A stretch of DNA of 18,391 nt from DASYAE01 sp036501535 (GCA_036501535.1 DASYAE010000176.1:1-18391); one strand, 5' to 3'; counted from the stretch's first letter, positions 1 to 6,436 are shown. The notes: generated by a model from the letters alone, not told the origin. Numbers and translations are program-made.

Positions 1-1
1 C

Positions 2-70
2 AAGGGCCCGACCGGCTCGGTGATCGTGGGCTACCTCGGCCACCACCTGAAGAACACGAAGTCGAGCTGA
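2..70 (+). CDS. 3' end of an unidentified gene (partial)
   Basis: The window opens inside a reading frame that gives 22 codons and a TGA stop. The visible end includes the residues GSVIVGYLGHHLK and finishes on a basic, Ser-containing tail. Third positions are almost all G or C, as expected for a real gene here, and a GC-rich hairpin follows the stop. Too little is visible to name a family; the gene begins outside the window. Confidence 0.5.
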   Translation, partial: KGPTGSVIVGYLGHHLKNTKSS

Positions 71-72
71 CC

Positions 73-103
73 GGGTCCGGCGCGCTGCGCTGGTGCCGGC
101 CCC
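73..103 (+). terminator. possible hairpin terminator of the upstream gene
   Basis: Arms at 73-81 (gggtccggc) and 95-103 (gccggcccc) pair over nine positions with one G-U-type mismatch and a 13-base loop, three bases after the stop of the partial gene. There is no T-run, which is common in high-GC actinomycetes. Confidence 0.35.
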
Positions 104-118
104 CGGGCCCTCCGGAGG

Positions 119-453
119 TCAGCCGACGGTGACGGCGGCGCTCCTGCGGCCCCGCCCGGCGCTGACAGGCAGGCGCAGCGGCCCGCGGATCGTCATGCTG
201 TTGCACCGCCGCACCGCCGCACCGCCGCACCGCCGCACCGCCCCGGGCCGACGGTGGCCAGGTTGCCAAGACGGGTCGGCATCAGTGGGCCGGCGGCGCG
301 GATGCGCTCGTAGACCGCGTACGGGTTCTCGCGGCCCGGACGCAGGTGGAGCTGCGCGGTCGGATCGCGCCGCAGGTAGGCGGCGTGGGCCGTCGCCGCC
401 TTCTGCCGGTAGAGGTTCGCGGCGAAGGAGATCGTCGCTCTCAGATCGCTCAT
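119..453 (-). pseudogene. cytochrome P450 remnant, internally deleted
   Basis: The frame from ATG 453 encodes the N-terminal part of a bacterial cytochrome P450 (CYP): residues near 43-66 (NPYAVYERIRAAGPL, then LGNLATV) match the usual 'DPYPLYERLRAAGPL ... LG.W.V' segment before the first beta sheet. After LGNLATVGPG the frame runs into five copies of an 8-bp repeat and stops at 193-195, 86 aa in total against about 400 for a P450. The I-helix, ExxR and heme-Cys segments are absent. In another frame, 196 down to 119 reads RGPLRLPV and then a short tail, resembling a P450 C-terminal end. Removing one 8-bp unit would join the two frames without a stop. A run of G residues (ggggggaacc) precedes the start. 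It lies 19 bp after the TetR gene, as an operon partner. The N-terminal assignment is fairly secure; the C-terminal one is a guess from a few residues. Confidence 0.65.
203..242. repeat. 8-bp tandem repeat, five copies
   Basis: Five exact, contiguous copies of gcaccgcc (ggcggtgc on the minus strand) fill 203-242. The unit is not a multiple of three, so each gain or loss shifts the reading frame of the P450 remnant that crosses it. The array sits exactly where P450 similarity ends, so it probably marks the deletion junction or arose by slippage after it. Confidence 0.9.
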
Positions 454-472
454 CGGTTCCCCCCGAGGGTCC

Positions 473-1108
473 TCATAGTCTGGTCGTCGGTGGCAGTGCT
501 GTCGGTGGCTGCGCCGCCGGTGGTCCGGTCGTCGCGCCGAGTCCGCGCAGCAGCGTGTCTAAGGCGAGTCCGGGCGCGTCGCGTGCGGCGAGGTACCCGG
601 AGTCGACCGACTCGGCCGCGACGTAGATGAGTGCGTAGAAAGTCTCCAGGAGCCACCAGTCCGGCACCCCGGCGCGCAGCACGCCGCGCTCCTGGGCCCG
701 CCGCAGCACCGCCAGACAGCGCCCCTCGACGGCCTTGGACCGCTCGTGCAGCTCCGCGTCGCCGTCCAGGGCCGGCGTGCGCCACAGGAACGCCAGCTGC
801 GGTCCGCTCGGCACCAGCGCGGCGGTCAACGCGCTCAGGCCGCCGTCCGGGGCCTCCGATAGGCCGGCGACCTCGTCTACCGCCTGCTCCCACAGGTCGA
901 TCGCGCGATGGCCGACCGCGCGCAGCAGGTCCTCCCGCGTGGCGTAGTGCTTGTGCAGCGTCGTCCGGCTCACCCCGGCGGCCTCCGCGACCTCCGCCAG
1001 CGATGACGCCGGCCGCGCGACCAGCGTCTGCGCCGAGATGTCGAGCAGGGACGGGCGCGAGGCCTTCAGTCGGCCCGGAGCGGTGCCCGCGACGGAGTGA
1101 ACAAACAT
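473..1108 (-). CDS. TetR-family transcriptional regulator
   Basis: This is a 211-aa DNA-binding regulator. Its helix-turn-helix lies near residues 36-62 (SLAEVAEAAGVSRTTLHKHY, then REDLL), the TetR_N signature, followed by an all-helical ligand-binding part with no recognisable ligand class. The frame is open further upstream, but ATG 1108 is preferred because the extra residues are not TetR-like and a promoter ends 7 bp before this ATG, implying a leaderless message. It is followed 19 bp later by the P450 remnant, so it probably once controlled that gene and itself. Two near-identical boxes around its start are likely operators. The C-terminal tail is Pro/Thr-rich (PPAAQPPTALPPTTRL). With the P450 broken, the regulator may be an orphan. 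Confidence 0.88.
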   Translation of the reverse strand: MFVHSVAGTAPGRLKASRPSLLDISAQTLVARPASSLAEVAEAAGVSRTTLHKHYATREDLLRAVGHRAIDLWEQAVDEVAGLSEAPDGGLSALTAALVPSGPQLAFLWRTPALDGDAELHERSKAVEGRCLAVLRRAQERGVLRAGVPDWWLLETFYALIYVAAESVDSGYLAARDAPGLALDTLLRGLGATTGPPAAQPPTALPPTTRL

Positions 1109-1166
1109 GTTCGCAACACTACAGTTTAGTCCGTTCCTCGCCAAGCATGTTCGTCGCCAAACACTA
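1102..1166. promoter_or_regulatory. paired direct-repeat operator around the TetR promoter
   Basis: CAAACATGTTCG at 1102-1113 and CAAGCATGTTCG at 1142-1153 are direct copies exactly 40 bp apart. Each is followed by AACACTA (1115-1121 and 1160-1166). The first contains the perfect palindrome AACATGTT and covers the start codon; the second covers the upstream end of the -35 element. Two sites on the same helix face suggest cooperative autorepression, which is inference. Confidence 0.5.
1116..1144 (-). promoter_or_regulatory. leaderless promoter of the TetR gene
   Basis: On the minus strand, TTGGCG (1144-1139), a 17-bp spacer and TAGTGT (1121-1116) are followed by only seven bases before ATG 1108. 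No Shine-Dalgarno sequence is present, so transcription probably starts at or beside the start codon. Confidence 0.55.
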
Positions 1167-1205
1167 GTGATCAGGCACAGGCGCCGCGTCCACCCAGAAT
1201 GCGAC

Positions 1206-1241
1206 GCGGGGCCCGGGCGGCCGCGACCGCCCGGGCCCCGC
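1206..1241 (-). terminator. hairpin terminator after the exporter gene
   Basis: A perfect 15-bp stem (gcggggcccgggcgg at 1206-1220 with its complement at 1227-1241) closes a six-base loop, 43 bp beyond the exporter stop and before the TetR gene on the same strand. There is no T-run, but the stem is very stable and isolates the two genes. Confidence 0.75.
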
Positions 1242-1283
1242 ATGCGGGGAATCCGATCTGATGCTTCGTCGACTGACCCGCCG

Positions 1284-2813
1284 TCACATGTGCACGGTGG
1301 GCGCCGCGTCCGGGTCGGCCTTCTGCACGCCCGGCCGCAGCAGCAGGGTGCAGACCACCGCGCCGAACGCGAAGATGGCCGCCGACCACCAGAACGCGAC
1401 GACGTAGCTGTGCACCGCCGCGTTCGCCTCGACCAGCAGCTTGGGCCCGACGTGCGAGGCCGCGTACGCCGTGGCCGCCGAAGTGGCCAGCGTGTTGAGC
1501 AGCGCCGTGCCGATCGACCCGCCGACCTGCTGCATCGTGTTCACCGTCGCCGAGGCGACGCCCGCGTCCCGCGCCTGCACGCCGAAGGTCGCCGAGTTCA
1601 TCGCCGGGGCGAAGACGAAGCCGAGCCCGACGCCCGCGAGCAGCAGCGGGCCGAGGATGTTCGCGGCGTAGCTGCTGTGCAGGCCGATCGGGGTCAGCCA
1701 GACCATGCCGGCCGCCGCGGCCAGCATGCCCGGCCCGACCAGCCACTTCGGGCCGATGCGGGGCAGCAGCAGGGTGGTCGCCAGCGTCGCGGACACCATC
1801 AGGGTGCCGATCATCGGCAGGAACGCCAGGCCGGTGACCACCGGCGAGTAGAGCAGCGAGGTCTGCAGGTAGTAGGTCAGGAACAGGAACACGCCGAACA
1901 TGCCGATGCCGGTGATGAACACCGCGAGGAACGAGCCGCCGCGGTCCCGGTCGAGGATGATGCGCAGCGGGAGCAGCGGGTGCTCGGCCCGCGTCTGCCA
2001 GAAGCAGAACGCGGCCAGCAGCACGCCGCCGGCGGCCAGGAAGCCCCAGGTCGCCGGGGAGTTCCAGCCGTGCTGCGAGGGCTGGGCGTTGGAGAACCCG
2101 TAGACGATGCAGAACAGGCCCGCCGAGACCATCAGCGTGCCGGGCAGGTCGAGCGTCGGCCGGTTCGGCGAGCGCTCGGCGCGCAGCAGCACGAACGCGC
2201 CGGCCAGGGCGAACACCGCGAGCCCCACGTTGATGAACAGGGTCCAGCGCCAGTTCAGGTACTCGGTCAGCACGCCGCCGAGCAGCAGGCCGATCGCCGC
2301 GCCGGAGCCGGCGATGGCGCCGAACACCGCGAAGGCCTTGGCCCGCTCCTTGACGTCGGTGAACGTCGTGATCAGCAGGGAGAGCGCGGCTGGGGCGAGC
2401 AGCGCGCCGGCCGCGCCCTGGATCGCCCGCGCGGTGACCAGCACGCCGAAGTTCGGGGATATGCCGCCGAGGAACGAGGCGGCGGCGAAGGCGAACAGGC
2501 CCGCGATGAATATCTGTTTGCGGCCGACCAGGTCGGCCAGCCGGCCGCCGAACAGCAGCAGCGCGCCGAACGCCAGCGAGTAGGCGGTGACGATCCACTG
2601 CCGGTCGGCGTTGTTGAAGGACAGCGCCTTCTGGGCGTCCGGCAGGGCGATGTTCACGATGCTCACATCGAGCACGATCATCAGCTGGGCCAGGCCGATG
2701 ACGGCCAGGACCAGCCAGCGGCGCGCGTCGTGCTGCTGCTCCGGGAGCTGGTCCCCGAAGGACTGTCCACGCGCGCCGGGACCGGCGCCCGTGTTCAGTG
2801 CGGTCTCGGTCAT
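1284..2813 (-). CDS. DHA2-family MFS drug exporter (14 TM helices)
   Basis: This is a 509-aa inner-membrane drug:H+ antiporter of the EmrB/QacA (DHA2) type, the usual length. Family motifs appear in order: motif D1 near LDVSIVNIALPDAQKAL in TM1, motif A (GGRLADLVGRKQ) in the loop after TM2, motif B (RAIQGAAGALLAPAALSLL) in TM4, and a motif C-like stretch (GAIAGSGAAIGLLLGGVL) in TM5, where the usual GP pair is changed. The N-terminus is hydrophilic and the C-terminus short and cytoplasmic. ATG 2813 has a G-rich site (ggtggga) just upstream. The gene is divergent from a TetR regulator across a 105-bp gap with repeated boxes, the classic arrangement for an inducible exporter repressed by its neighbour. 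The substrate cannot be read from sequence; toxic organic cations or antibiotics are typical. Confidence 0.93.
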   Translation of the reverse strand: MTETALNTGAGPGARGQSFGDQLPEQQHDARRWLVLAVIGLAQLMIVLDVSIVNIALPDAQKALSFNNADRQWIVTAYSLAFGALLLFGGRLADLVGRKQIFIAGLFAFAAASFLGGISPNFGVLVTARAIQGAAGALLAPAALSLLITTFTDVKERAKAFAVFGAIAGSGAAIGLLLGGVLTEYLNWRWTLFINVGLAVFALAGAFVLLRAERSPNRPTLDLPGTLMVSAGLFCIVYGFSNAQPSQHGWNSPATWGFLAAGGVLLAAFCFWQTRAEHPLLPLRIILDRDRGGSFLAVFITGIGMFGVFLFLTYYLQTSLLYSPVVTGLAFLPMIGTLMVSATLATTLLLPRIGPKWLVGPGMLAAAAGMVWLTPIGLHSSYAANILGPLLLAGVGLGFVFAPAMNSATFGVQARDAGVASATVNTMQQVGGSIGTALLNTLATSAATAYAASHVGPKLLVEANAAVHSYVVAFWWSAAIFAFGAVVCTLLLRPGVQKADPDAAPTVHM

Positions 2814-2843
2814 GGTTTCCCACCCATCATCTGGAGAAGATTC

Positions 2844-2896
2844 CTCCGGTTACCTGACCACCCTAGCACGCGAATCGGAGGTAGCATCTCCGGTTA
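2844..2896. promoter_or_regulatory. operator repeats between exporter and TetR repressor
   Basis: CTCCGGTTA occurs twice in the same direction (2844-2852 and 2888-2896). The second copy forms an inverted repeat with the preceding sequence: AATCGGAG (2873-2880), seven bases, CTCCGGTT (2888-2895), 7 of 8 positions matching. A further palindrome, CGTTAACG, lies at 2903-2910 just before the repressor start. These are probable TetR operators controlling both divergent genes. Confidence 0.5.
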
Positions 2897-2918
2897 GCCG
2901 GGCGTTAACGTGTTCTGC

Positions 2919-3593
2919 ATGAGCTTCACGCCGTCAGCCGCCGTACCGCGCCCCCTGCGCCGCGACGCGGAGCAGAACCGTCAACGGATCATGGCCGCGG
3001 CCAGGGAGGTCTTCGCGCAGCGCGGTTTCGACGCCACGCTGGACGAGATCGCCGACAACGCGGGGCTCGGCGTCGGGACGGTCTACCGGCGGTTCCCCAA
3101 CAAGGCCGCGCTCATCGACGCGCTGTTCGAGGAGAGCTTCGCCCGCATCCTCGAGCTGGCCCGCGCGGCCGCCGAGCAGCCGGACGCCTGGCAGGGCCTG
3201 GTCGGCCTGCTCAGCAGCCTGAGCGAGCTCCAGGCCGCCGACCGCGGCCTGCGCGACCTGATGCTCTCCCAGCGGGTCAGCGAGACCCGCGCCGCCCAGC
3301 TGCGCGACACCATGAAGCCGGTGCTCGATCCGATGGTCCGGCGGGCGCAGGAGCAGGGCGCGCTGCGCTGCGACTTCGCCGCCGTCGACATCCCGATCCT
3401 CCAGCTGATGATCGCGGTCGCCTGCGACTTCACCCGGTCGAGCGACCCGGAGAACTGGCAGCGCTACCTCGTCCTGGTGCTCGACGCGCTCTGCCAGCGC
3501 CGCGACGGGCCCACCCCGCTGCCCCGGCCGGCGCTCGACGAAGACACCATGGAACAGGCCATGCGCGACTGGCCGGCCGCCAAACGCGGATGA
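2919..3593 (+). CDS. TetR-family repressor, divergent from the exporter
   Basis: This 224-aa protein has a textbook TetR_N domain at about residues 15-65: RDAEQNRQRIMAAAREVFAQ, then DATLDEIADNAGLGVGTVYR and RFPNKAALIDALF. The rest is helical and should bind a ligand, perhaps a substrate of the exporter. ATG 2919 is chosen over an in-frame GTG at 2910 because a TAACGT element at 2906-2911 ends seven bases before it, the leaderless spacing seen for other genes here, and no ribosome site is present. The stop is followed by 16-bp tandem repeats. Repression of the neighbouring exporter is inferred from the divergent layout and shared operator repeats. Confidence 0.9.
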   Translation: MSFTPSAAVPRPLRRDAEQNRQRIMAAAREVFAQRGFDATLDEIADNAGLGVGTVYRRFPNKAALIDALFEESFARILELARAAAEQPDAWQGLVGLLSSLSELQAADRGLRDLMLSQRVSETRAAQLRDTMKPVLDPMVRRAQEQGALRCDFAAVDIPILQLMIAVACDFTRSSDPENWQRYLVLVLDALCQRRDGPTPLPRPALDEDTMEQAMRDWPAAKRG

Positions 3594-3595
3594 CA

Positions 3596-3647
3596 GCGTA
3601 CGACTGACACCGCGTACGACTGACACTGCGTAAGACCGACACCGCGT
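3596..3647. repeat. 16-bp tandem repeats after the TetR gene
   Basis: Units begin at 3596, 3612 and 3628 (gcgtacgactgacacc, gcgtacgactgacact, gcgtaagaccgacacc), with a partial fourth at 3644. They begin three bases after the TetR stop and lie upstream of arfB. No protein is encoded. They could be regulator binding sites or a slippage product. Confidence 0.8.
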
Positions 3648-3692
3648 CACGCACCGGCGCGTGTGCAGCCAGCTGCCGCGTACGCAGTGCGG

Positions 3693-3721
3693 CTGACGGA
3701 CCCGGACACTCCCTCGATAGC
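3693..3721 (+). promoter_or_regulatory. candidate near-leaderless promoter of arfB
   Basis: CTGACG (3693-3698), a 17-bp spacer and GATAGC (3716-3721) end ten bases before the arfB ATG at 3732. No ribosome-binding site is visible. Both hexamers are imperfect, so this is tentative. Confidence 0.35.
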
Positions 3722-3731
3722 CTTAGCGCCC

Positions 3732-4190
3732 ATGACCCCGCGGACACCGTCAGGCGAGGCGGCGGCGAGCGGGCCGCTGCGCGTCAACGCCCAGATCCTC
3801 ATCCCGGCCGAGGAGCTGGCCTGGCGCTTCTCCCGCTCCTCCGGACCCGGCGGCCAGGGCGTCAACACCGCCGACAGCCGGGTCGAACTGGTCTTCGACC
3901 TGGCCGGCTCCGGCGCGCTGCCGGCCGAGCTCAAAGCGCGCGCCTTGGCGAGGCTTGCCGCCCGGGCCGCCGACGGGCGCATCACCGTGGCCGCCGCCGA
4001 GTACCGCTCCCAGCTGCGCAACCGGCAGGCGGCCCGCACCCGGCTCGCCGCGCTGCTCGCCGAAGCCGTGGCCGCCCCGCCGCGCAAGCGCCGCGCCACG
4101 AAGCCCTCCAAGGGGGCCGTGGCCCGCCGACTGGACGAGAAGTCCCGCCGCTCCCGGCTCAAGCAGTCCCGCCGTCTGCCGCCCGACTGA
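3732..4190 (+). CDS. arfB: ArfB (YaeJ)-type peptidyl-tRNA hydrolase, ribosome rescue
   Basis: This 152-aa protein belongs to the codon-independent release-factor family that frees ribosomes stalled on truncated mRNAs. It enters the empty A site and hydrolyses the peptidyl-tRNA ester. The catalytic GGQ (residues 40-42) sits in SSGPGGQGVNTADSRVEL, the diagnostic stretch. The family's basic C-terminal tail, which lies in the mRNA entry channel, is present as a Lys/Arg-rich region from about residue 118 to 149 (PPRKRRATKPSKGAVARR, then SRRSRLKQSRR). The length is slightly above the E. coli protein (about 140). The frame stays open upstream to 3663, but ATG 3732 starts just before family similarity and follows a plausible promoter. 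It appears monocistronic. Confidence 0.93.
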   Translation: MTPRTPSGEAAASGPLRVNAQILIPAEELAWRFSRSSGPGGQGVNTADSRVELVFDLAGSGALPAELKARALARLAARAADGRITVAAAEYRSQLRNRQAARTRLAALLAEAVAAPPRKRRATKPSKGAVARRLDEKSRRSRLKQSRRLPPD

Positions 4191-4273
4191 GACGGCTGCG
4201 CCGCGCCCCCACGTCACTCGTGCGGCCGCGCCGGGATGCAGCGGCCCCCGCCCGCCGGGTGAATGGAGCGCAA

Positions 4274-4308
4274 CGCCCCGACCCGGGGCGGCCTCGCCGG
4301 GAAGGCGA
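4274..4308 (+). promoter_or_regulatory. two tandem hairpins before the EF-hand gene
   Basis: CGCCCCG (4274-4280) pairs with CGGGGCG (4284-4290), and TCGCC (4294-4298) pairs with GGCGA (4304-4308). They stand back to back and end about ten bases before the ribosome site (aaagggg) of the EF-hand gene. They could terminate arfB transcription or form a structured 5' leader. Confidence 0.4.
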
Positions 4309-4330
4309 CCTCACCGAAAGGGGCACCGCG

Positions 4331-4897
4331 ATGCTCAGCGAACTCCAGGCGGCCAAGCTGGACCGGCGGTTCGAGTTGCTCGACTCGGACGGCGACGGCT
4401 ACATCACCGCGGCCGACTACGACGCGGCGGCCGCCAACGTGTGCCACGCATTCGGCGTCGCCGAGCCCGACCCGCACTTCGAGCGGGTCCAGGTCAGCTA
4501 TTTGGCCCTGTGGGACCGGCTCACCCGCAGGATGGACCCGGAGCGCACCGGGCGGATCTCCCGCGACAAGTACATCGCCTCCTGCGCCGAGCTGATCGTC
4601 GAGGCCGAAGACGGCTACGAGCTCAACCTGCGGCCGATCGCCGACGCGATCTTCGACGCGATCGACGCCGACGGCAACGACGAGCTCGACCTCGACGAGC
4701 TGACCGCCTGGTTCAACGCCTACGGCGTCTGCGCCGACGACGCCGAGCGGGTCTTCCGGGCCCTGGACCGGGACGAGAACGAGAAGCTGGACCGCGAGGA
4801 GGTGAACGCGGCCATCCGCGAGTTCTACGTCGGCGACGACCCGGCGGCGCCCGGCAACAAGCTCTTCGGCCCGCTGACCGTGACGCTTCCGCACTGA
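4331..4897 (+). CDS. calerythrin-like four-EF-hand calcium-binding protein
   Basis: This 188-aa soluble protein has four EF-hand loops, like calerythrin of Saccharopolyspora (about 177 aa) and streptomycete Cab proteins. Loop 1 (residues 18-29, DSDGDGYITAAD), loop 3 (112-123, DADGNDELDLDE) and loop 4 (146-157, DRDENEKLDREE) keep Asp at position 1; loops 3 and 4 end on Glu and loop 1 on Asp. Loop 2 (69-80, DPERTGRISRDK) lacks acidic residues at positions 3 and 5 and ends on Lys, so it should not bind calcium, as in calerythrin. There is no signal peptide or membrane segment, so it is probably a cytosolic calcium buffer or sensor. ATG 4331 has AAAGGGG at good spacing. It is followed by a strong hairpin and so transcribed apart from the operon downstream. 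Confidence 0.93.
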   Translation: MLSELQAAKLDRRFELLDSDGDGYITAADYDAAAANVCHAFGVAEPDPHFERVQVSYLALWDRLTRRMDPERTGRISRDKYIASCAELIVEAEDGYELNLRPIADAIFDAIDADGNDELDLDELTAWFNAYGVCADDAERVFRALDRDENEKLDREEVNAAIREFYVGDDPAAPGNKLFGPLTVTLPH

Positions 4898-4925
4898 ATC
4901 TTCAGCGGGAACCACGGCCGACGCG

Positions 4926-4953
4926 CCCGTGCGGCCGGGCGGGGCCGCGCGGG
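4926..4953 (+). terminator. hairpin terminator after the EF-hand gene
   Basis: CCCGTGCGGCC (4926-4936) pairs with GGCCGCGCGGG (4943-4953), 10 of 11 positions Watson-Crick and one G-U, with a six-base loop, followed by tcttgt. It separates the EF-hand gene from the biosynthetic operon. Confidence 0.65.
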
Positions 4954-4955
4954 TC

Positions 4956-4984
4956 TTGTGCGGCGCGCGCGGCGCCGGAATACT
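4956..4984 (+). promoter_or_regulatory. candidate promoter of the KAS/ACP/ligase operon
   Basis: TTGTGC (4956-4961), a 17-bp spacer and AATACT (4979-4984) put the likely transcription start at about 4991-4993. That is immediately upstream of the DasR-like box, leaving a leader of about 80 bases. Confidence 0.4.
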
Positions 4985-4994
4985 GGCGAACCTA

Positions 4995-5010
4995 AGTGGT
5001 CTAAACCACA
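4995..5010. promoter_or_regulatory. DasR-responsive element (dre-like operator)
   Basis: AGTGGTCTAAACCACA matches 14 of 16 positions of the dre consensus A(G/C)TGGTCTAGACCA(G/C)T, bound in streptomycetes by the GntR-family repressor DasR, which is released by aminosugar phosphates. The differences are A for G at position 10 and the final A for T. The site lies about 64 bp before the KAS III start and just after the probable transcription start, a position where a bound repressor blocks transcription. dasR itself is not in the window. Confidence 0.7.
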
Positions 5011-5073
5011 GCGCCGGTTCGTGCGCGGCGCCGGTCCCGCCCGCGCCGCGCCCGCCCGCCGAGGAGGCAGCCG

Positions 5074-6009
5074 TTGACCGTGCTGGAAGCGGTGGCCGCG
5101 CACGTGCCCCCGGACGGCGCGACCGTCGACGAGCTCGCCGGCCCGCTCGGCCTGACGCCCCGCCAGGCGCAGCTCTTCCGCCGCTTCCACGGGCTCGACC
5201 GGATCGCGCTCGCCCCCGGCGCCGGCCCGGTCGAGCAGATCGCCGCCGCCGTGCACGCGCTCGACGCCCTGCGCGGCCGCGAGGACTCAGTGCGCTACCT
5301 GCTCTACGCCCGCAGCATTCCGGTCGCCGTCCCGTATCCGCTGAGCCCGCCGGAAGAACTGCGCCGCGCGCTCGGCTTGAACCGGGCCGTCGCATTCACC
5401 GTCACGCACCACGCTTGCGCGGCCGCACTGCTCGCCCTCGACATCGCCGGACGCCTGCTGGCCTCGGATGCGGACCCTGACGCGCTCGCCCTCGTCGTCG
5501 CCGGCGAGAAGGCGTTCACCCGCGACGTCCAGCTGATCCCCGGCACGTCGATCTGCGGCGAGGCGTCAGCGGCCTGCCTCGTGCGCGCGCACGGCGAGCG
5601 CGACCGGATCCTGTCCTACGCCTGCGTGCTGCGCGGCGAGTTCGACGGCCGGCTCGCCGGGGACCCCGAGCTGCTCGCCCGGTTCCAGAAGGAATACCCG
5701 CTCGCGCTCGCGGAGGCCGTCGACGAGGCCGTACACCGCGCCGGCCTGTCCGGCCTCGACCAGATCGACCTGATCCTGCCGCACAACGTCAACCGCGTGT
5801 CCTGGCAGACGTTCTGCCGCCGCTCCGGCTACCCGGTCGAACGGGTGCTGCTGGACAACGTGCCGCGGATCGGCCACAGCTTCGCCGCCGACGCGTTCGT
5901 CAACTACCGCACCGCCGCCGACCGGGGACTGCTCAAGCCCGGCGCGCACTACCTGGTCGCTGCGGCCGGGGTCGGCGCCGTCTTCTGCGCCATGGTCCTG
6001 CGCCACTGA
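5074..6009 (+). CDS. KAS III (FabH)-like ketosynthase / acyltransferase
   Basis: This 311-aa thiolase-fold enzyme resembles beta-ketoacyl-ACP synthase III, which loads an acyl group on a cysteine and transfers or condenses it with a carrier-bound partner. The nucleophile is Cys115 (TVTHHACAAALLALDIAG) and the base is His237 (LPHNVN). The third residue, normally Asn in the GNTS motif, is His268 (RIGHSFAADAF). The Cys-His-His set recalls KAS I/II rather than FabH and suggests altered chemistry, for instance acyl transfer or condensation without malonyl decarboxylation. The start is TTG 5074, placed by a perfect GAGGAGG at 5061-5067 six bases upstream. It is the first gene of a five-gene operon under a DasR-like box and is followed 54 bp later by its probable carrier protein. 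The fold is certain; the substrate is not. Confidence 0.88.
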   Translation: MTVLEAVAAHVPPDGATVDELAGPLGLTPRQAQLFRRFHGLDRIALAPGAGPVEQIAAAVHALDALRGREDSVRYLLYARSIPVAVPYPLSPPEELRRALGLNRAVAFTVTHHACAAALLALDIAGRLLASDADPDALALVVAGEKAFTRDVQLIPGTSICGEASAACLVRAHGERDRILSYACVLRGEFDGRLAGDPELLARFQKEYPLALAEAVDEAVHRAGLSGLDQIDLILPHNVNRVSWQTFCRRSGYPVERVLLDNVPRIGHSFAADAFVNYRTAADRGLLKPGAHYLVAAAGVGAVFCAMVLRH

Positions 6010-6063
6010 GCCGCACCGCACCGCCCCGCCCACCCGACTTCCGATGCCGAACGGAGCGCCGCG

Positions 6064-6423
6064 ATGAGCCAGACCGCGTTGCCGAACAGTGTCACCCCGG
6101 ACAGTGCCCATCCCGACAGTGCTCATCCCGACGGAGCAGATTCGAACGCTGCTTCCACCGGTGCGGCCGCGCTGCGCGAGCAGGTGGCGAGCACGATCAG
6201 GCTCCTGCTGCCCAGGGTGCTCGGCCGGGAGGTCCCGGCGGTGCGCGAGGACGCGCCGCTGTTCGAGGAGGTCGGCCTGGACTCGGCCACCACGCTCGAG
6301 CTGATCCTCGAGCTCGAGGACGAGCTGGCGGCGCAGGTCGACGTCGAGCAGATCAGCCAGGACGACCTGGTCACCCTCGGCGCCCTGGTCGATTTCCTGG
6401 CCGGGCACGTCGTACCGGAATAG
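6064..6423 (+). CDS. acyl carrier protein with a long N-terminal extension
   Basis: This 119-aa protein has a C-terminal carrier domain of about 80 residues. Ser74 in EEVGLDSATTLELILELED is the site for the 4'-phosphopantetheine arm. The first 30-odd residues are a low-complexity extension with DSAHP repeated, encoded by two near-identical 15-bp units (about 6101-6130). The extension is probably a disordered linker or docking segment and is unusual for a free ACP. ATG 6064 has GGAG seven bases upstream. Its neighbours suggest that it is activated by the transferase two genes downstream and charged with an amino acid by the ligase. The cluster has no adenylation or acyltransferase domain to do this otherwise. 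Confidence 0.92.
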   Translation: MSQTALPNSVTPDSAHPDSAHPDGADSNAASTGAAALREQVASTIRLLLPRVLGREVPAVREDAPLFEEVGLDSATTLELILELEDELAAQVDVEQISQDDLVTLGALVDFLAGHVVPE

Positions 6424-6436
6424 CCGGTGCGCCCGC

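Noticed and set aside
1107..2897. A 596-codon plus-strand open frame opposite the exporter
   Set aside because: Its translation is Arg/Gln/His/Gly-rich with no family features; it is the antisense shadow of a clear DHA2 exporter in GC-rich DNA.
4214..5395. A 393-codon minus-strand frame across the EF-hand and KAS III genes
   Set aside because: Low-complexity Arg/Gly/Val composition, crosses a terminator and two well-supported plus-strand genes.
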